In this document: in pieces, positions 4,847-5,278 of the stretch
Position numbering within the stretch: the stretch's first letter is position 1
How the letters are laid out: each line of letters begins with the position of its first letter
From: Bacillota bacterium
GTDB taxonomy: Bacteria > Bacillota > Dethiobacteria > Dethiobacterales > Dethiobacteraceae
Length of the DNA stretch: 5,278 nt
Direction: 5' to 3'
NCBI GenBank assembly: GCA_024650095.1
Contig: JANKMV010000049.1
Coordinates: forward strand, 1 to 5,278
Program-made: the position numbers and the translations under genes
The notes under the pieces: model-generated
What the model was told of the DNA's origin: nothing
Databases searched by the model: none
What the model saw: the letters and a program-made list of their open reading frames with translations, nothing else

Positions 4847-5278
4847 TTAAGCCCCCTTAATAATCTTGAGATTGAATTTTAGATAGCGGACCATGCCACT
4901 AAAGAGGAGTTTGCCGAGATAGACGTCACCGATTAAAAACAACAACCCGAGACATATCAAGCCAATGGAGGCGAAAAGGGTTGCTTCTGGTCTGATAAAC
5001 TGAAATAGAGTAGAATCAAAGGTGATGGGTAGAATGGGTCCAAACACAGAGGCAGCAAAAATAGCTATACCTGCAACGATGATGGAGCCGGCCGCAACAA
5101 ACAGGCCAAATAATGTTCCCAGGAGAGCAAGGAAGGGACCGAGGACAACAACTAGATTGAAGAAGCCCATACCCAATGTAGCTAGAACTGCACGAAATGT
5201 ATTGCTGACAGAAGTTTCCTCTTCTGCTTTCTTTACATGGTAGTTGGCGTTAAACTGTCGTGCAAGGTAGTTCGGATC
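4847..5278 (-). CDS. HAAS/DUF1700 family membrane protein, 5' end outside window
   Basis: The open frame runs without a stop to the right edge, so 143 C-terminal residues are visible and the true start lies beyond 5278; the TTG at 5176 or ATG at 5170 are internal codons. The first visible residues, DPNYLARQFNANYHVKKAEEE, match the end of the N-terminal helical HAAS domain (usually LGDP-x-x-A). Then come hydrophobic segments at about 29-55, 56-84 (rich in Gly and Ala) and 98-118, and a basic tail, RYLKFNLKIIKGA. Proteins of this type usually follow a PadR-like regulator and are thought to pass signals at the membrane; that regulator would be expected just outside the window. It is the upstream partner of the DUF4097 gene with a 2-nt gap. 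Only part of the gene is visible, but the family match is good. Confidence 0.85.
   Translation of the reverse strand, partial: DPNYLARQFNANYHVKKAEEETSVSNTFRAVLATLGMGFFNLVVVLGPFLALLGTLFGLFVAAGSIIVAGIAIFAASVFGPILPITFDSTLFQFIRPEATLFASIGLICLGLLFLIGDVYLGKLLFSGMVRYLKFNLKIIKGA

Noticed and set aside
4847..5176. Complete 109-residue gene starting at TTG 5176
   Set aside because: The frame stays open to the window edge and the upstream residues match the HAAS domain of the family, so this is an internal codon of a longer partial gene.

Overview
The window reads as part of a low-GC Gram-positive (Firmicutes), probably anaerobic, Clostridia-type chromosome. The evidence is strong AGGAGG-type ribosome-binding sites, TTG and GTG starts, sigma-A-like promoters, U-tailed intrinsic terminators, and gene families typical of that group: a GerMN lipoprotein, an HAAS/DUF1700 plus DUF4097 pair, and a one-domain FMN-binding protein. 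I cannot name a genus. No RNA genes, transposases, phage genes or CRISPR repeats were seen, and no stretch over 300 bases lacks a gene.

Layout. (1) Positions 1-1139: a promoter (30-58) with an inverted repeat filling its spacer leads into an 11-codon reading frame with a near-perfect Shine-Dalgarno (92-127). A YbjQ/UPF0145 protein (224-550) and a small FMN nitroreductase (596-1096) follow, and a 13-bp-stem terminator (1109-1139) closes the unit. (2) Positions 1200-2231: a single-gene unit encoding a lipoprotein with two tandem GerMN domains, with its own -10 box and terminator. (3) Positions 2232-2330: a short intergenic stretch with a compact palindromic element. (4) Positions 2331-3991: a strong promoter overlaid by three 13-bp palindromes centred exactly 18 bp apart. 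It drives a tightly packed operon of a HemG-like flavodoxin, a TetR/AcrR regulator and a membrane-anchored extracytoplasmic FMN-binding protein with an ApbE-type flavinylation motif. (5) Positions 3967-5278, minus strand: a convergent pair, an HAAS/DUF1700 membrane protein (5' end outside the window) followed by a DUF4097 beta-repeat protein. The two convergent units share a GC-rich terminator hairpin.

How the genes may work together. The most interesting unit is the self-regulated flavodoxin/TetR/FMN-binding operon. The likely reading is that the TetR protein represses its own operon through the three spaced operators. The other two proteins put one flavin carrier in the cytoplasm and one, probably covalently flavinylated, outside the membrane. 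No transmembrane redox partner is encoded here, so the electron path is unknown. CATTGT/ACAATG half-sites also occur in the promoter upstream of the nitroreductase, which raises the weaker possibility of shared control. The DUF1700/DUF4097 pair resembles envelope-related loci that usually begin with a PadR-type regulator; that gene would lie beyond the right edge.
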